Assembly (NCBI RefSeq): GCF_001995095.2 | Contig: NZ_MTSD02000003.1 | Coordinates: 496,001 to 560,000, forward strand | DNA: 64,000 nt | From: Oceanospirillum linum | GTDB lineage: Bacteria; Pseudomonadota; Gammaproteobacteria; Pseudomonadales; Halomonadaceae | Direction: 5' to 3' | The notes under the pieces: model-generated | Database searches by the model: none | The model's input: only the letters and a program-made list of their open reading frames with translations | Told to the model about the DNA's origin: nothing | Position numbers and translations under genes: made by a program | In this document: in pieces, positions 52,925 to 62,483 of the stretch | How the letters are laid out: every line of letters starts with the position of its first letter | Position numbering within the stretch: position 1 is the stretch's first letter

Positions 52925-53578
52925 ATGGAGTATGCGTTGATTGAGAAGGTATTATCTCCGGCACGGCTTTCCACTTATAGAAATGCAGTTCGGCTAAGGC
53001 TGGGTTTTGACTGTGAGAAGACATCATTAGAGCTTTATAAGTGGAATGCAGAGCTTTCGGGTAGTCTTTTATTTCCATTACACATCTATGAAGTGACGTT
53101 AAGAAACAGTATCTCCGAGGCCATTATGTGTCGGTATGGTGATGACTGGCCTAACAATTCAGTTTTTCAAAATTCTCTGCCTAAGAGAGAAAAACAAGAT
53201 TTGCTTAATGCGTTACGGAATTGTAAAAGTGTCGGTAAGTTGCTACCGGAGTTAAAGCTATACTGGTTTGAGAGCATGTTAACAAAACGACATGATGGGC
53301 GTATTTGGAAAGAATATATTCATACCATTTTTCCCTGCACCTCAGAGGTTGATAATCTTACTGTTGAGAGCCTTAGAATGCAGCTTCATGATGAATGTGA
53401 GGTTATCAGGAAATTAAGAAATCGGATTGCTCATCATGAACCTATTTTTAACCAAAAGAAGTTAGTTAACATCCTTCCATATATCAGGAAGACAATCGGT
53501 TACCGCTGTGCCGAAACATTGGTTTGGTTTGATAAATATGAAACTGCGAGTAGCTTGCTTGAAAGGAAAGCAATATAG
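52925..53578 (+). CDS. Abi-like HEPN-domain protein
   Basis: A 217-residue protein of the Abi-like HEPN group. The start at 52925 (MEYALIEKVLSPARLSTY) has AGGAGAGGGG just upstream; an earlier ATG at 52838 lacks this. It is mainly helical. The motif RNRIAHHEPIF near residue 165 matches the R-x4-H HEPN RNase motif with the HHEP extension of this group. HEPN domains of this kind occur in abortive-infection and toxin modules, but no antitoxin partner is adjacent. The gene is visibly AT-richer than its neighbours and sits between two core genes, which suggests acquisition. Phage defence is inference. Confidence 0.75.
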   Translation: MEYALIEKVLSPARLSTYRNAVRLRLGFDCEKTSLELYKWNAELSGSLLFPLHIYEVTLRNSISEAIMCRYGDDWPNNSVFQNSLPKREKQDLLNALRNCKSVGKLLPELKLYWFESMLTKRHDGRIWKEYIHTIFPCTSEVDNLTVESLRMQLHDECEVIRKLRNRIAHHEPIFNQKKLVNILPYIRKTIGYRCAETLVWFDKYETASSLLERKAI

Positions 53579-53609
53579 AGCAGTAAACTACTGCCCTATA
53601 CTTTCAATG

Positions 53610-54149
53610 TTATGCTAACAGCCAACCTACAAAGTCTGCCAGTTCATTAAACACTAGCGCATTTTCCAGACCCTCGTTAGCGGCGAGCGTTTTCTCCCCT
53701 TTACCGGTTTTTACCAGTACGGCTTTACAACCTCGTGCTTCGCCCGCCTGAAGGTCGCGCAAGCTATCCCCAACCATAAAGCAGCCTGATAGATCACTGA
53801 TGCTTAGCTCTTCCATAATTTGGTCTATGAGGCCGGGCAGAGGCTTACGACACTCACATCCTTCATCCGGTTTATGGGGGCAGTATTTTATGGTGGCAAA
53901 AGAACCACCTTCGGCCTCAACGAGTTGCGTCATCTTATTATGCATCGCATCAAGGTCATTCTGGTTGAAATGACCACGACCCAAACCCGATTGGTTGGTT
54001 GCTACGGCAATCAGATAACCTGCTTTGGAAAGCCGGGCGATGGCCTTGATGCTGTTTTTTATGGGAATCCACTCGTCTGCATTTTTGACAAAAGCATCTG
54101 AGTCCAGGTTGATAACGCCGTCGCGGTCGAGGATAACCAGTTTAGTCAT
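53610..54149 (-). CDS. gmhB: D-glycero-beta-D-manno-heptose 1,7-bisphosphate 7-phosphatase
   Basis: HAD-family phosphatase in ADP-heptose synthesis for the lipopolysaccharide inner core. The start at 54149 (MTKLVILDRDGVINLDS) gives 179 residues; the longer frame from 54248 is not family-like. It has the DRDGVIN nucleophile motif, ATNQSGLGRG, the zinc loop CPHKPDEGCECRKP and the VGDSLRDLQAGEARG end motif. It fits the nearby inner-core genes and is separated from glyS by a terminator. Confidence 0.94.
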   Translation of the reverse strand: MTKLVILDRDGVINLDSDAFVKNADEWIPIKNSIKAIARLSKAGYLIAVATNQSGLGRGHFNQNDLDAMHNKMTQLVEAEGGSFATIKYCPHKPDEGCECRKPLPGLIDQIMEELSISDLSGCFMVGDSLRDLQAGEARGCKAVLVKTGKGEKTLAANEGLENALVFNELADFVGWLLA

Positions 54150-54194
54150 GGCTGTATTTGAAATTCTTTTATGGAGTGGATGGTGATGTTTAAA

Positions 54195-54230
54195 AAATAT
54201 AAAAAAAGAGCCGTAAACATACGGCTCTTT
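54195..54230 (-). terminator. Terminator after glyS
   Basis: AAAGAGCCGTA and TACGGCTCTTT pair over 11 bp around AACA, followed on the minus strand by a T-rich run. It separates glyS from gmhB. Confidence 0.9.
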
Positions 54231-54298
54231 TCCAGCTTTAACAACCACGATATGTAAAGGATTACAGTGATTGTGTTTTTGTCAGCTGCTTGTGTTAC

Positions 54299-56371
54299 TT
54301 ATTGCTGAAGCAGGGCAATATCGGCAACTTCTAAGAACAGGCTGCTCAGTGATGCCAGAAGAGCAAGACGGTTATTTTTAACCTGCTCATCGTCGGCCAT
54401 CACCATGACATTGTCGAAGAAGTTATCAACAGCGCTGCGCAGGCTGGCCAGACTATTTAACGCAGTCTGATAATCTGCAGCAGCAAACAGTGGAGCCAGT
54501 TCAGCTTGCTTTGCAGCAACCTGTTCAGCCAGCACTTTCTCGGCATCTTCTGCCAGTAACGCCGTATTAACCTGTGCATTGCCCTGATAGTTCTGCTTAG
54601 CCAGGATGTTGTTAACACGCTTGTTGGCTGCCGCAAGAGCTTCAGCCTCATCCAGCTTGCTGAATGCGGTAACAGCCTGAACACGACGGTCAAAGTCATA
54701 AGCATTGCTCACCGGGCGTGAGCGCACCGCCAGGAAGGTTTCAACGGCAATACCTTCAGCCTGATACCAGGCACGGAAACGATCCAGCATATAGTTCAGC
54801 ACATCATCTGCCAAACCTTCTGCTTTTGGCAGGTTGCCATGTTGAGCAATACTGAGTTCGATCAGGTCTTTCAGATCGATATCCAGTTTGTTGTGTACCA
54901 AGATGCTCAAAATACCGATGGTTGCACGGCGTAGGGCAAACGGATCTTTATCACCGGTTGGACGTTGGCCGATACCAAAAATACCCACCAAGGTGTCAAT
55001 ACGATCTGCAATGGCCAGAGCCATACCTGTTTTAGTGGCAGGTAGCTCATCACCGGCAAAGCGCGGCATATACTGTTCATTCAAGGACTGAGCAACCTCA
55101 GCATCTTCACCATCATTTGCGGCATAGTGTGCGCCCATGATGCCCTGAAGGTCAGTAAATTCCAGTACCATTTCAGTGACCAGGTCACATTTGCTCAGAT
55201 CGGCTGCACGCTGTGCTTTGGTTTTATCACCATTAATCTGTTCAGCAATAAACTGAGCGATCTGGCTAACACGCTGGGATTTATCATAGATACTGCCCAG
55301 CTGTTTTTGGAAGGTAACGGTTTTCAGTGCATCAATACGCTCTGCCAAAGGCTGCTTTTTATCTGTTTCAAAGAAGAAAGCGGCATCAGACAGGCGGGGG
55401 CGAATCACTTTTTCGTTACCGGTAATAACCTGAGCTGGATCTTTACTGACGATATTGGATACTGTAATAAAGTTAGGCTTTAACTGGCCATCTTTATCCA
55501 CAACGTGGAAGTACTTCTGATGCTCTTTCATGGAAGAGATCAGGCAGGCTGCGGGTACCTCAAGGAAGCGCTCCTCAAAGGAGCCTGTCAGCGCAACAGG
55601 CCACTCAACAAGGCCGTTAACCTCATCCAGAAGATCTTCATCTATCTCAGCAACAGCGCCTAGTTTGGAGGCTTCTTCGTTGACCTGGGTACGGATCGTC
55701 TCACGCCGCTCTTCCATATCAACCAAAACAAATGCTTTACGTAGTGTTTCCACATAGTCATCGGTGGAGGCCAGCTCGATGGCTTCGTTGTGATGGAAAC
55801 GGTGGCCCATGGTGGTTCGGCCCGCGGTCAGTCCCAGCACTTCACAGTCGATAACATCAGTACCAAACAGGCTAACCAGCCAGTGAACAGGGCGAGAGAA
55901 CTCAATGCGGCTGGAACCCCAACGCATACGCTTAGGAACGGGCAGTTGAGATATTGATTTACTGATCAGACCGGGTAAGAGATCTGTAGTCTGAGTACCC
56001 TTCTGAAGGGTGTTGAAGACCAGCCAGGTTCCCTTCGGGGTTTCCATCTTTTCCAGGTCATCAAAGGCAACGCCGCAGGAGCGGGCAAAACCTTCCGCTG
56101 CTTTTGTCGGCTTGCCATCGGCGTCCAGTGCCGCCTGAAGAGCAGGCCCCCGGCGTTGAACCTCACGATCTGGTTGCGCGACGGCCAGTTGCTTAACCTG
56201 TACTGCCAGTCTGCGGGGGCTGGCCAGGGCTTTTACGTCAGCAAATGGGATATCTGCTTTTTCCAGGCCCACTTTTATGCCTTCAGCGAATGCATCGGAA
56301 AGACGTTTCAGTGCGGTTGGTGGTAGCTCTTCCGTACCTAGCTCAACCAGGAAATCACGTACTTCAGCCAT
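54299..56371 (-). CDS. glyS: Glycyl-tRNA synthetase beta subunit
   Basis: Non-catalytic-site subunit of the alpha2beta2 glycyl-tRNA synthetase. The start at 56371 (MAEVRDFLVELGTEELP) gives 690 residues, as in E. coli, and lies one base after the glyQ stop; the longer upstream frame lies within glyQ. Segments ELGTEELPPTAL, CLISSMKEHQKYF and the C-terminal DALR-type domain are conserved. Co-translated with glyQ. Confidence 0.98.
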   Translation of the reverse strand: MAEVRDFLVELGTEELPPTALKRLSDAFAEGIKVGLEKADIPFADVKALASPRRLAVQVKQLAVAQPDREVQRRGPALQAALDADGKPTKAAEGFARSCGVAFDDLEKMETPKGTWLVFNTLQKGTQTTDLLPGLISKSISQLPVPKRMRWGSSRIEFSRPVHWLVSLFGTDVIDCEVLGLTAGRTTMGHRFHHNEAIELASTDDYVETLRKAFVLVDMEERRETIRTQVNEEASKLGAVAEIDEDLLDEVNGLVEWPVALTGSFEERFLEVPAACLISSMKEHQKYFHVVDKDGQLKPNFITVSNIVSKDPAQVITGNEKVIRPRLSDAAFFFETDKKQPLAERIDALKTVTFQKQLGSIYDKSQRVSQIAQFIAEQINGDKTKAQRAADLSKCDLVTEMVLEFTDLQGIMGAHYAANDGEDAEVAQSLNEQYMPRFAGDELPATKTGMALAIADRIDTLVGIFGIGQRPTGDKDPFALRRATIGILSILVHNKLDIDLKDLIELSIAQHGNLPKAEGLADDVLNYMLDRFRAWYQAEGIAVETFLAVRSRPVSNAYDFDRRVQAVTAFSKLDEAEALAAANKRVNNILAKQNYQGNAQVNTALLAEDAEKVLAEQVAAKQAELAPLFAAADYQTALNSLASLRSAVDNFFDNVMVMADDEQVKNNRLALLASLSSLFLEVADIALLQQ

Positions 56372-56372
56372 G

Positions 56373-57332
56373 TTATGCCTCTTCCTCTTTATACTGAGCC
56401 AGAACTTCTTCACGCAGGGCGTCAGGCGCCAGCGGGAAACCGAGATCTTTACGCACCTTGAAGTAGGCATTCGCAACGTCACGAGCCATGGTACGCACAC
56501 GCAGAATATAGCGTTGACGCTCAGTTACTGAAATTGCGTGACGTGCATCCAGCAGATTAAAGGTGTGGGATGCTTTTAAAACCTGCTCGTAAGCTGGCAA
56601 AGGCAGTGGTGTATCCTGCCCTAAGAGCTTTTGACACTCTGATTCGCAATGATCGAAGTTCTTAAACAGCATAGGAACATCGGCGTGCTCAAAGTTATAG
56701 GTGGATTGTTCCACTTCGTTCTGATGGAACACATCACCATAGGTGACTTTTTTACCCATAGGATCGATGGTCCAAACCAAGTCATAGACACTGTCTACAC
56801 CCTGAATGTACATTGCGATCCGTTCAAGCCCATAGGTGATTTCGCCCGTCACGGGGTAGCACTCAATACCACCAGCCTGCTGGAAGTACGTAAACTGAGT
56901 GACCTCCATACCGTTGAGCCAGACTTCCCAGCCAAGACCCCAGGCACCCAATGTTGGGGATTCCCAGTTATCTTCTACAAAGCGTACGTCATGAACATTG
57001 GTATCGATGCCCATCATGCGCAGTGAGCCGAGATAGAGCTCCTGAATGTTGCTTGGGGAGGGCTTCATCACGACCTGAAACTGATAGTAATGCTGCAGTC
57101 GGTTAGGGTTCTCACCATACCGGCCATCTGTTGGGCGACGGGAAGGCTGAACATAGGCTGCATTCCAGGTTTCAGGACCAATAGAGCGCAGGAAAGTAGC
57201 TGGGTGGAAAGTCCCTGCGCCTACTTCCATATCCAGCGGCTGCAGAACAACACAGCCCTGATTGGCCCAATATTGTTGCAGGGCCAGAATCAGGCCCTGA
57301 AAAGTTTTTACGTCTGGCGTATTTTGGTTCAT
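56373..57332 (-). CDS. glyQ: Glycyl-tRNA synthetase alpha subunit
   Basis: Catalytic class II subunit that charges tRNA-Gly. The 319-residue product has [18 protein letters not shown] at the N-terminus, [12 protein letters not shown] (motif-2 region) and the [18 protein letters not shown] segment. It precedes glyS with a one-base gap. The short spacer to the PAP2 gene carries a terminator. Confidence 0.99.
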   Translation of the reverse strand: MNQNTPDVKTFQGLILALQQYWANQGCVVLQPLDMEVGAGTFHPATFLRSIGPETWNAAYVQPSRRPTDGRYGENPNRLQHYYQFQVVMKPSPSNIQELYLGSLRMMGIDTNVHDVRFVEDNWESPTLGAWGLGWEVWLNGMEVTQFTYFQQAGGIECYPVTGEITYGLERIAMYIQGVDSVYDLVWTIDPMGKKVTYGDVFHQNEVEQSTYNFEHADVPMLFKNFDHCESECQKLLGQDTPLPLPAYEQVLKASHTFNLLDARHAISVTERQRYILRVRTMARDVANAYFKVRKDLGFPLAPDALREEVLAQYKEEEA

Positions 57333-57430
57333 CTCAGTTAGCCACCATCAATGAGCTAATGAATTTTTATAAGCGATCAAGTATACATTTCGACCGCATA
57401 TCTATGTAGTGGACATTGGGCAACAAGCAT

Positions 57431-57457
57431 AAAAAAAGCGGCTGATATAGCCGCTTT
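57431..57457 (-). terminator. Terminator after the PAP2-family gene
   Basis: AAAGCGGCT and AGCCGCTTT pair around a 5-nt loop, followed on the minus strand by TTTTTTT. It lies 37 bp beyond the stop codon and before glyQ. Confidence 0.88.
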
Positions 57458-57493
57458 CTCGGTGATCTACCGGTTTTGCACCATCTGATGGTA

Positions 57494-58276
57494 TCAGAAT
57501 GGCTTAATCACACTTAACAGCACAGTATCTTCGTCCGCATAGGGTAGCACAAGGGCCTCGTCAGACTGTAGATTACCATTGATCACTTCTGTGACTTTAG
57601 CCGCGTAGAGCCAGCCCATCAGCACCTGTGAGAAGTAATGTTTCTGATCATTCATGCGGGAGATCCCCGTCAGGGGTGACAGACCGTAGAAAACGGCTTT
57701 GGCATAAGGGTTGTCAGTCATTTGGGCGGCGGTCAGAAAAGGAACAGCTCCGACATATGCATGGCCGCTGACGGTATGCTCGTATTCGAATTCAAATATG
57801 TTCCATTCAGAACCAACACCATGCCGTGGACGGGCTCCACCGAGAATAGCCTGTGAGGCCCAAACAGCGGGTAAGCCTACCAAAAGCGCCTGAGCGGTTC
57901 GATCTCCCCACTCAGGAACAGGGCCGCAGTCGCGTTCGCAGGCAAGGCGATTGAGCGCTGCCAGGCCAAAATAGATGGCGGTTGGGGCTGTGTCGCCAAA
58001 TGTTTTGGCGACGTCAGAGAAGTTATTGGATGATTGTGAAAGGATGTTGTTGTTATAACTATCCTGGATCTCCTGATCGAGATCAGTATTGGCAAAAATA
58101 CCACCAACCAAGAGGGTTTTTCCTAACCAGGGGAGGTTATCCGCGCTATATACATTCTGATAGCCTTGGCCTAAATCTGAAGCAAACTCAGAGAAGCCAT
58201 TATCCGCGTGGACTCTTGAGGTATAGGAAAGTACGAAGATAGCAGTAAGGGTGATGGAAAGCGTTATTTTTGACAT
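57494..58276 (-). CDS. Secreted PAP2-superfamily protein with altered motif residues
   Basis: A 260-residue protein with a signal peptide (cut after about residue 24, VHA). PAP2 motif 2 is present as TVSGHAYVG, and motif 3 as SRMNDQKHYFSQV, keeping Arg and the catalytic His but with Gln where the following Asp usually is. Motif 1 ends GGARP but lacks its usual Lys six residues earlier. It may be a periplasmic lipid or LPS phosphatase, or a weak/inactive relative. It lies between glyQ and kdkA, near inner-core LPS genes. The substrate is unknown. Confidence 0.72.
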   Translation of the reverse strand: MSKITLSITLTAIFVLSYTSRVHADNGFSEFASDLGQGYQNVYSADNLPWLGKTLLVGGIFANTDLDQEIQDSYNNNILSQSSNNFSDVAKTFGDTAPTAIYFGLAALNRLACERDCGPVPEWGDRTAQALLVGLPAVWASQAILGGARPRHGVGSEWNIFEFEYEHTVSGHAYVGAVPFLTAAQMTDNPYAKAVFYGLSPLTGISRMNDQKHYFSQVLMGWLYAAKVTEVINGNLQSDEALVLPYADEDTVLLSVIKPF

Positions 58277-58391
58277 ATATCCGTATATTCTAATAATTAA
58301 TCGTTTAGGAAGGGGTGATCAATATAACTGATGAATCCTTAAGAAACGATTAATAACCGGTAAAAAATACCGATTTAATGCAGCTGTCGTA

Positions 58392-59096
58392 TTACCCTTT
58401 GTAACCTTTTTGTAAGGCTTGCCACCGTTCTTCAGGGATATTTTGTGTCTTGGTAAGCTTACAGACAGAGCGGTACAGCCTTGCCAGGTTTTGTTCTTGC
58501 CAGCCCCCCTGTTTTGGCATCTTCATACAGCGATCAAAATCGATCAGCCAAACCTTTCCCTCCGGATTGACCAGAATATTGTTGGCATTGAGATCAACAT
58601 GATTGAGCCCCCAGCGATGGAAGCGGGCGATTGTTTTGCCAACCTCTTGCCATAGTAATGCCTGATGACCAGCTGACAGATAATGGGCAAAGGGGCGCGC
58701 GTCAGGGATTTTCAGGGTAAGCAGATCCCCCTGGTATAGCAGTCCCCGTTGAATCACCCGTGCTGCTATGGGTTTTGGAACTGGCAAACCCGCCTGGTGA
58801 AGCTGGTAGGTGATATGAAGCTCTCGCCAGGGGCGGCTTTCCTCCAGGCCGGAAAACCAATATTTGTCCTGGCTGATTTTAGCCATGAGCCCTCCACGAC
58901 GATAGTGGCGAAGCAGGTAGTCTGTTCCATCCGGGTGATGAATAAAGAAAGCCTGGCCCCGGCCCCCACTGGGCTCCGTCAGTCGTTGCTGCTTTTGCCA
59001 GTATTCTGGCTGAAAGAAAGTCGCATCAATTTGTGACAGATGTTCCGCATCATATAGAATGTGCTGCTTCTTGGAGGAATATATCTCAATGGTCAT
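58392..59096 (-). CDS. kdkA: Kdo kinase KdkA
   Basis: Kinase that phosphorylates the first Kdo of the lipopolysaccharide inner core. The start at 59096 (MTIEIYSSKKQHILYD) gives 234 residues, matching the family size. Kinase-type catalytic segments are visible: HYRRGGLMAKI near the ATP site, HVDLNANNILV (catalytic HxDLxxxN) and LIDFDR (metal-binding). Its start overlaps the start of the divergent GT9 gene by 8 bp. Downstream is the PAP2 gene. Confidence 0.93.
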   Translation of the reverse strand: MTIEIYSSKKQHILYDAEHLSQIDATFFQPEYWQKQQRLTEPSGGRGQAFFIHHPDGTDYLLRHYRRGGLMAKISQDKYWFSGLEESRPWRELHITYQLHQAGLPVPKPIAARVIQRGLLYQGDLLTLKIPDARPFAHYLSAGHQALLWQEVGKTIARFHRWGLNHVDLNANNILVNPEGKVWLIDFDRCMKMPKQGGWQEQNLARLYRSVCKLTKTQNIPEERWQALQKGYKG

Positions 59097-60174
59097 GACT
59101 CGTTTCCGGAAAACACCGCCCAAAACTATCTGCCTGATCAGGTTGTCTGCGTTGGGTGATGTGTCAAATGTCGTCCCTGTCGTGAAACGCCTGCAACAGG
59201 TTTGGCCCGACACACGAATTGTCTGGGTGACTGGCAAGGCGGAGCACAGTTTACTTAAGGGTCTGGCGGGGGTCGAGTTTATTGTTTACGACAAATCCGC
59301 GGGACTTAAAGGTATGCGTGAAATCTGGAAGCAGCTTTCTGATACCCGGTTTGATCTGCTTTTACATATGCAGGCAGCACTCAGGGCTTCGGTTCTCTCT
59401 ATAGGCATAAAAGCTGAAATAAAACTGGGCTTTGATAAGGCAAGGGCTAAAGACTGGCAGTGGCTCTTTACCAATCAAAGAATCTTACCTCGGGATAAAA
59501 GCCATGTTGTTGAAGGTTTTTATGATTTTCTGAATACACTGGGTATTGCCCCAGAGCGACCTGAGGATATGGAGTGGCAGCTACCGGTTTCCCAGGAGGC
59601 TATTGAAGAAGCGCGGCAGAAATGTCCCTGCGATCGTTACGTTGTCATCTCTCCGTGCTCCAGCGACCGAGCCAGAAACTTCCGAAACTGGACGCTGGAT
59701 GGCTATGTCGATGTTGTGGAGTACCTCTATCGGCAGTATGGGCTAAAAGCTGTGATTACCGGTGGAAACCGTGATATTGAGCATCACTACGCTAAAGAAA
59801 TTATGGAACGGGCGGGGACACCTGTGCTGAACCTTGTTGCTCAGACATCATTGCAGGGGTTGGTTGCGCTGATCCGGCGAGCTTCCCTTGTCATTGCCCC
59901 TGATTCAGGGCCGGTACATTTTGCTAATGCTGTGAATACGCCGGTTATCGGTTTATTTGCCACTTCAAATGTTCAGAGAACAGGGCCATATAAATGGCAG
60001 CAGTGGGTTGTTAATAAATACCCCGAGGCAGCGAAGGCCTATATGCATAAATCTGTTGAGCAGCTCTCCTGGGGAGAGCGGGTACGACATCCCGATGCAA
60101 TGGAGTTGATACAAACAGATGATGTTTTCCTCAAAATTGATCAATTGCTGGCGGATCATTCCCGGCAACCCTGA
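59089..60174 (+). CDS. Glycosyltransferase family 9, heptosyltransferase-like
   Basis: A 361-residue GT9 enzyme, predicted to add heptose to the lipopolysaccharide inner core. The start at 59089 (MVMTRFRKTPPKT) has GGAGGA 10 nt upstream; a Met two residues later is possible. Segments are ICLIRLSALGDVSNVVPVVK at the N-terminus and LVIAPDSGPVHFANAVNTPVIGLF in the C-terminal Rossmann domain. Which heptose (I or II) is not clear. waaA follows by about 96 bp. Confidence 0.88.
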   Translation: MVMTRFRKTPPKTICLIRLSALGDVSNVVPVVKRLQQVWPDTRIVWVTGKAEHSLLKGLAGVEFIVYDKSAGLKGMREIWKQLSDTRFDLLLHMQAALRASVLSIGIKAEIKLGFDKARAKDWQWLFTNQRILPRDKSHVVEGFYDFLNTLGIAPERPEDMEWQLPVSQEAIEEARQKCPCDRYVVISPCSSDRARNFRNWTLDGYVDVVEYLYRQYGLKAVITGGNRDIEHHYAKEIMERAGTPVLNLVAQTSLQGLVALIRRASLVIAPDSGPVHFANAVNTPVIGLFATSNVQRTGPYKWQQWVVNKYPEAAKAYMHKSVEQLSWGERVRHPDAMELIQTDDVFLKIDQLLADHSRQP

Positions 60175-60270
60175 GATCCAGGCAGATCCTCGTTACTTCT
60201 CTTTATAGGTATGCGCCGGGCGCTCAGGTCGGTGAGGGATGACACAAGATCAACAAACATTGAGTTATTT

Positions 60271-61548
60271 ATGAAGATTAACCACAGCCTGTACAGTACT
60301 CTTCTGACACTGCTGTCACCGGTTTTGCTTTGGAAGGCAAAAAAAGAAATCACTGAACTGAACCGCTTTTCCGAGCGACTTGGTTATACACCGGACCTAC
60401 CGGATAAGCCTGTCATATGGCTGCATGCCGCTTCAGTTGGTGAAGTTATTGCTGCTACACCCTTGATTGATCGTTTACTGAAAGAGTACAACGAACATCA
60501 GCTAATCGTCAGCACGATGACGGCTACCGGTGCCCGTCAGGCAAGAAAGGCATTGAAGGGAAAAGGCACGCAACTGATGGTTCCGCTGGACCTGCCCTGG
60601 TTTGCTAATCGTTTCCTGGATAATTTAAAGCCTGATATTGCGATTATTATGGAGACAGAGATATGGCCAAATCTGATCCGTGGTTGCCATATACGCAACA
60701 TCCCAGTGGTATTCGCAAATGGTCGCCTTTCGGAGAAGTCACTGGTTAGTTATCGGAAGTTTAAGGCAACAACCCAAGAGATACTGGCGGATATTTATGC
60801 GGTAGCTGCTAAATCTGACGAAGATGCAAAACGCTTCATGGAGCTTGGCGCTCCTAGTGATAAAGTCAGCGTTACCGGCAGTATAAAATTTGATATCGAC
60901 CCTGATCCCGAGTTGCTGGAGCGAGGGCAGGCACTTAAAACGAGATTATTTGGTGAGCGCCCGGTCTGGGTTGCTGGCAGCACTCATGCGGGTGAAGATG
61001 AGTGTTTGCTGGAGGCTCATCAGCTTTTACTGAACGAGCACTCTGATGCAGTTCTGATACTGGTTCCCCGGCATCCTCAACGTTTTGATTCTGTTGCGAA
61101 TCTGATTGATTCTCAGGGGGTGTCATTTAAACGGCGTTCAGCAGATGACAGTTTTACTGGGAGGGACAGTGTCTTTTTAGCAGATACCATGGGCGAGTTG
61201 ATGCTGATGTATGCGGCTTCAGATATTGCTTTTGTTGCCGGAAGCCTGATGCCCATTGGTGGCCATAATCTATTGGAGCCTGCCTCACTGGGCAAACCTG
61301 TACTTTCAGGTGGGCATCTGTTTAATTTTTCCGATGTTGCTGAAGCCTTTGATCAGCATGGTGCTCTGACTCGATGTTCTGACCCAATGGATATTTTTAC
61401 GCAGTTAAGGCCGATGATTGAGCTACCGGATCTGCGCCGTGAGCTGGGCAAAAAAGCGTTTGAAGTCGTGGAAAGCAACCGAGGGGCTCTGGATAAACAA
61501 TTTACTATTATTCAGAAGGCAATGACTGAGGATAAGAGCTCGCGATGA
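60271..61548 (+). CDS. waaA: 3-deoxy-D-manno-octulosonic-acid (Kdo) transferase
   Basis: Attaches Kdo to lipid IVA (GT30 family). The start at 60271 (MKINHSLYSTLLTLL, 425 residues) gives an N-terminal membrane helix; the longer frame upstream is not family-like. Conserved segments are RLGYTP, WLHAASVGEVIAATPL with the catalytic Glu, METEIWPNLI and MGELMLMYAASDIAFVAGSL. With kdkA next door, a single phosphorylated Kdo is plausible. Its stop overlaps the next start by 4 bp (ATGA). Confidence 0.95.
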   Translation: MKINHSLYSTLLTLLSPVLLWKAKKEITELNRFSERLGYTPDLPDKPVIWLHAASVGEVIAATPLIDRLLKEYNEHQLIVSTMTATGARQARKALKGKGTQLMVPLDLPWFANRFLDNLKPDIAIIMETEIWPNLIRGCHIRNIPVVFANGRLSEKSLVSYRKFKATTQEILADIYAVAAKSDEDAKRFMELGAPSDKVSVTGSIKFDIDPDPELLERGQALKTRLFGERPVWVAGSTHAGEDECLLEAHQLLLNEHSDAVLILVPRHPQRFDSVANLIDSQGVSFKRRSADDSFTGRDSVFLADTMGELMLMYAASDIAFVAGSLMPIGGHNLLEPASLGKPVLSGGHLFNFSDVAEAFDQHGALTRCSDPMDIFTQLRPMIELPDLRRELGKKAFEVVESNRGALDKQFTIIQKAMTEDKSSR

Positions 61549-62459
61549 AGAAGATAAAGCGCCATATCAAGCATCTTTTAGAGCAGCGATTCACCAAAAC
61601 CTTACTACGCTTTCTTAGCCGTCGATCATTAACCCGGCTGCAGTCATGGGGTGGTTGGTTGGGTAGGCTGATGTATCGAAACAATACTAAGCTGGCCCGA
61701 ATCACCCGCAAAAATTTGTCATTGGTTTACCCTGAGCTTGGGGAGCAGCAGCTGGAGGAGCGGGTTAATAAGAGTCTTCAGGAAACCATGAAAATGGGTA
61801 TGGAGTTAGGCCGCTGCTGGATTGCCCCGCTGGACGATATTATGTCCGACGTTAAAAATGTCTACGGTCTTGATGAGTTGAAAGCGCTGCATAACTCAGG
61901 GCAAAGCGTTATCGTTCTTGGGCCTCATTTAGGCAACTGGGAACTGTTCGGACACTTTATTAACCAGCACTTCACTTTTTCTGCGATGTATGCGCCCCAG
62001 AAAAACGAAGAACTGGATCGTATTATTTATCATGGACGGTGTCGGGCAGGAATGGAGATGGTTCCGGCAAATCTTAAAGGTGTTGCCAGTTTGCTGAAGT
62101 CACTGAAGCAGGGAGGCATTGTAGGCAGTCTCCCGGACCAGGAGCCGGATGATCGTTCAGGTGGTGTTTTTGCACCGTTTATGGGTGTAGAGAGCTTCTC
62201 TCCTAAACTGGTAACCCGCCTGATCAGTAAAACCGGCGCTAAAGTGATGGCGGGTTTTGCGGAGCGTTTGCCTGATGGACAGGGTTTTAATATTCATTTT
62301 ATTGCGGCCGATGAGGCTATTTACAGCCCGGATGAGGTTCAGGCCGTAACGGCTATGAATCGTACGGTAGAGCGGCTGGTTGCCATCGCCCCAGAGCAGT
62401 ATCAGTGGGAATATAAACGCTTTAAAACCCGACCAGAGGGCGAAGCAAGGTTTTATTAA
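61545..62459 (+). CDS. LpxL-family lipid A acyltransferase
   Basis: Membrane-bound late acyltransferase of lipid A, predicted to add a secondary fatty acid. The 304 residues show ARITRKNLSLVYPEL, the catalytic HLGNWE (H-x4-E) near residue 126 and DQEPDDRSGGVFAPFMG. LpxL and LpxM cannot be told apart here. It overlaps waaA by 4 bp and so is probably translationally coupled. Confidence 0.9.
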   Translation: MKKIKRHIKHLLEQRFTKTLLRFLSRRSLTRLQSWGGWLGRLMYRNNTKLARITRKNLSLVYPELGEQQLEERVNKSLQETMKMGMELGRCWIAPLDDIMSDVKNVYGLDELKALHNSGQSVIVLGPHLGNWELFGHFINQHFTFSAMYAPQKNEELDRIIYHGRCRAGMEMVPANLKGVASLLKSLKQGGIVGSLPDQEPDDRSGGVFAPFMGVESFSPKLVTRLISKTGAKVMAGFAERLPDGQGFNIHFIAADEAIYSPDEVQAVTAMNRTVERLVAIAPEQYQWEYKRFKTRPEGEARFY

Positions 62460-62483
62460 ACGGGTTGCAAAAACGGCGTAGGT

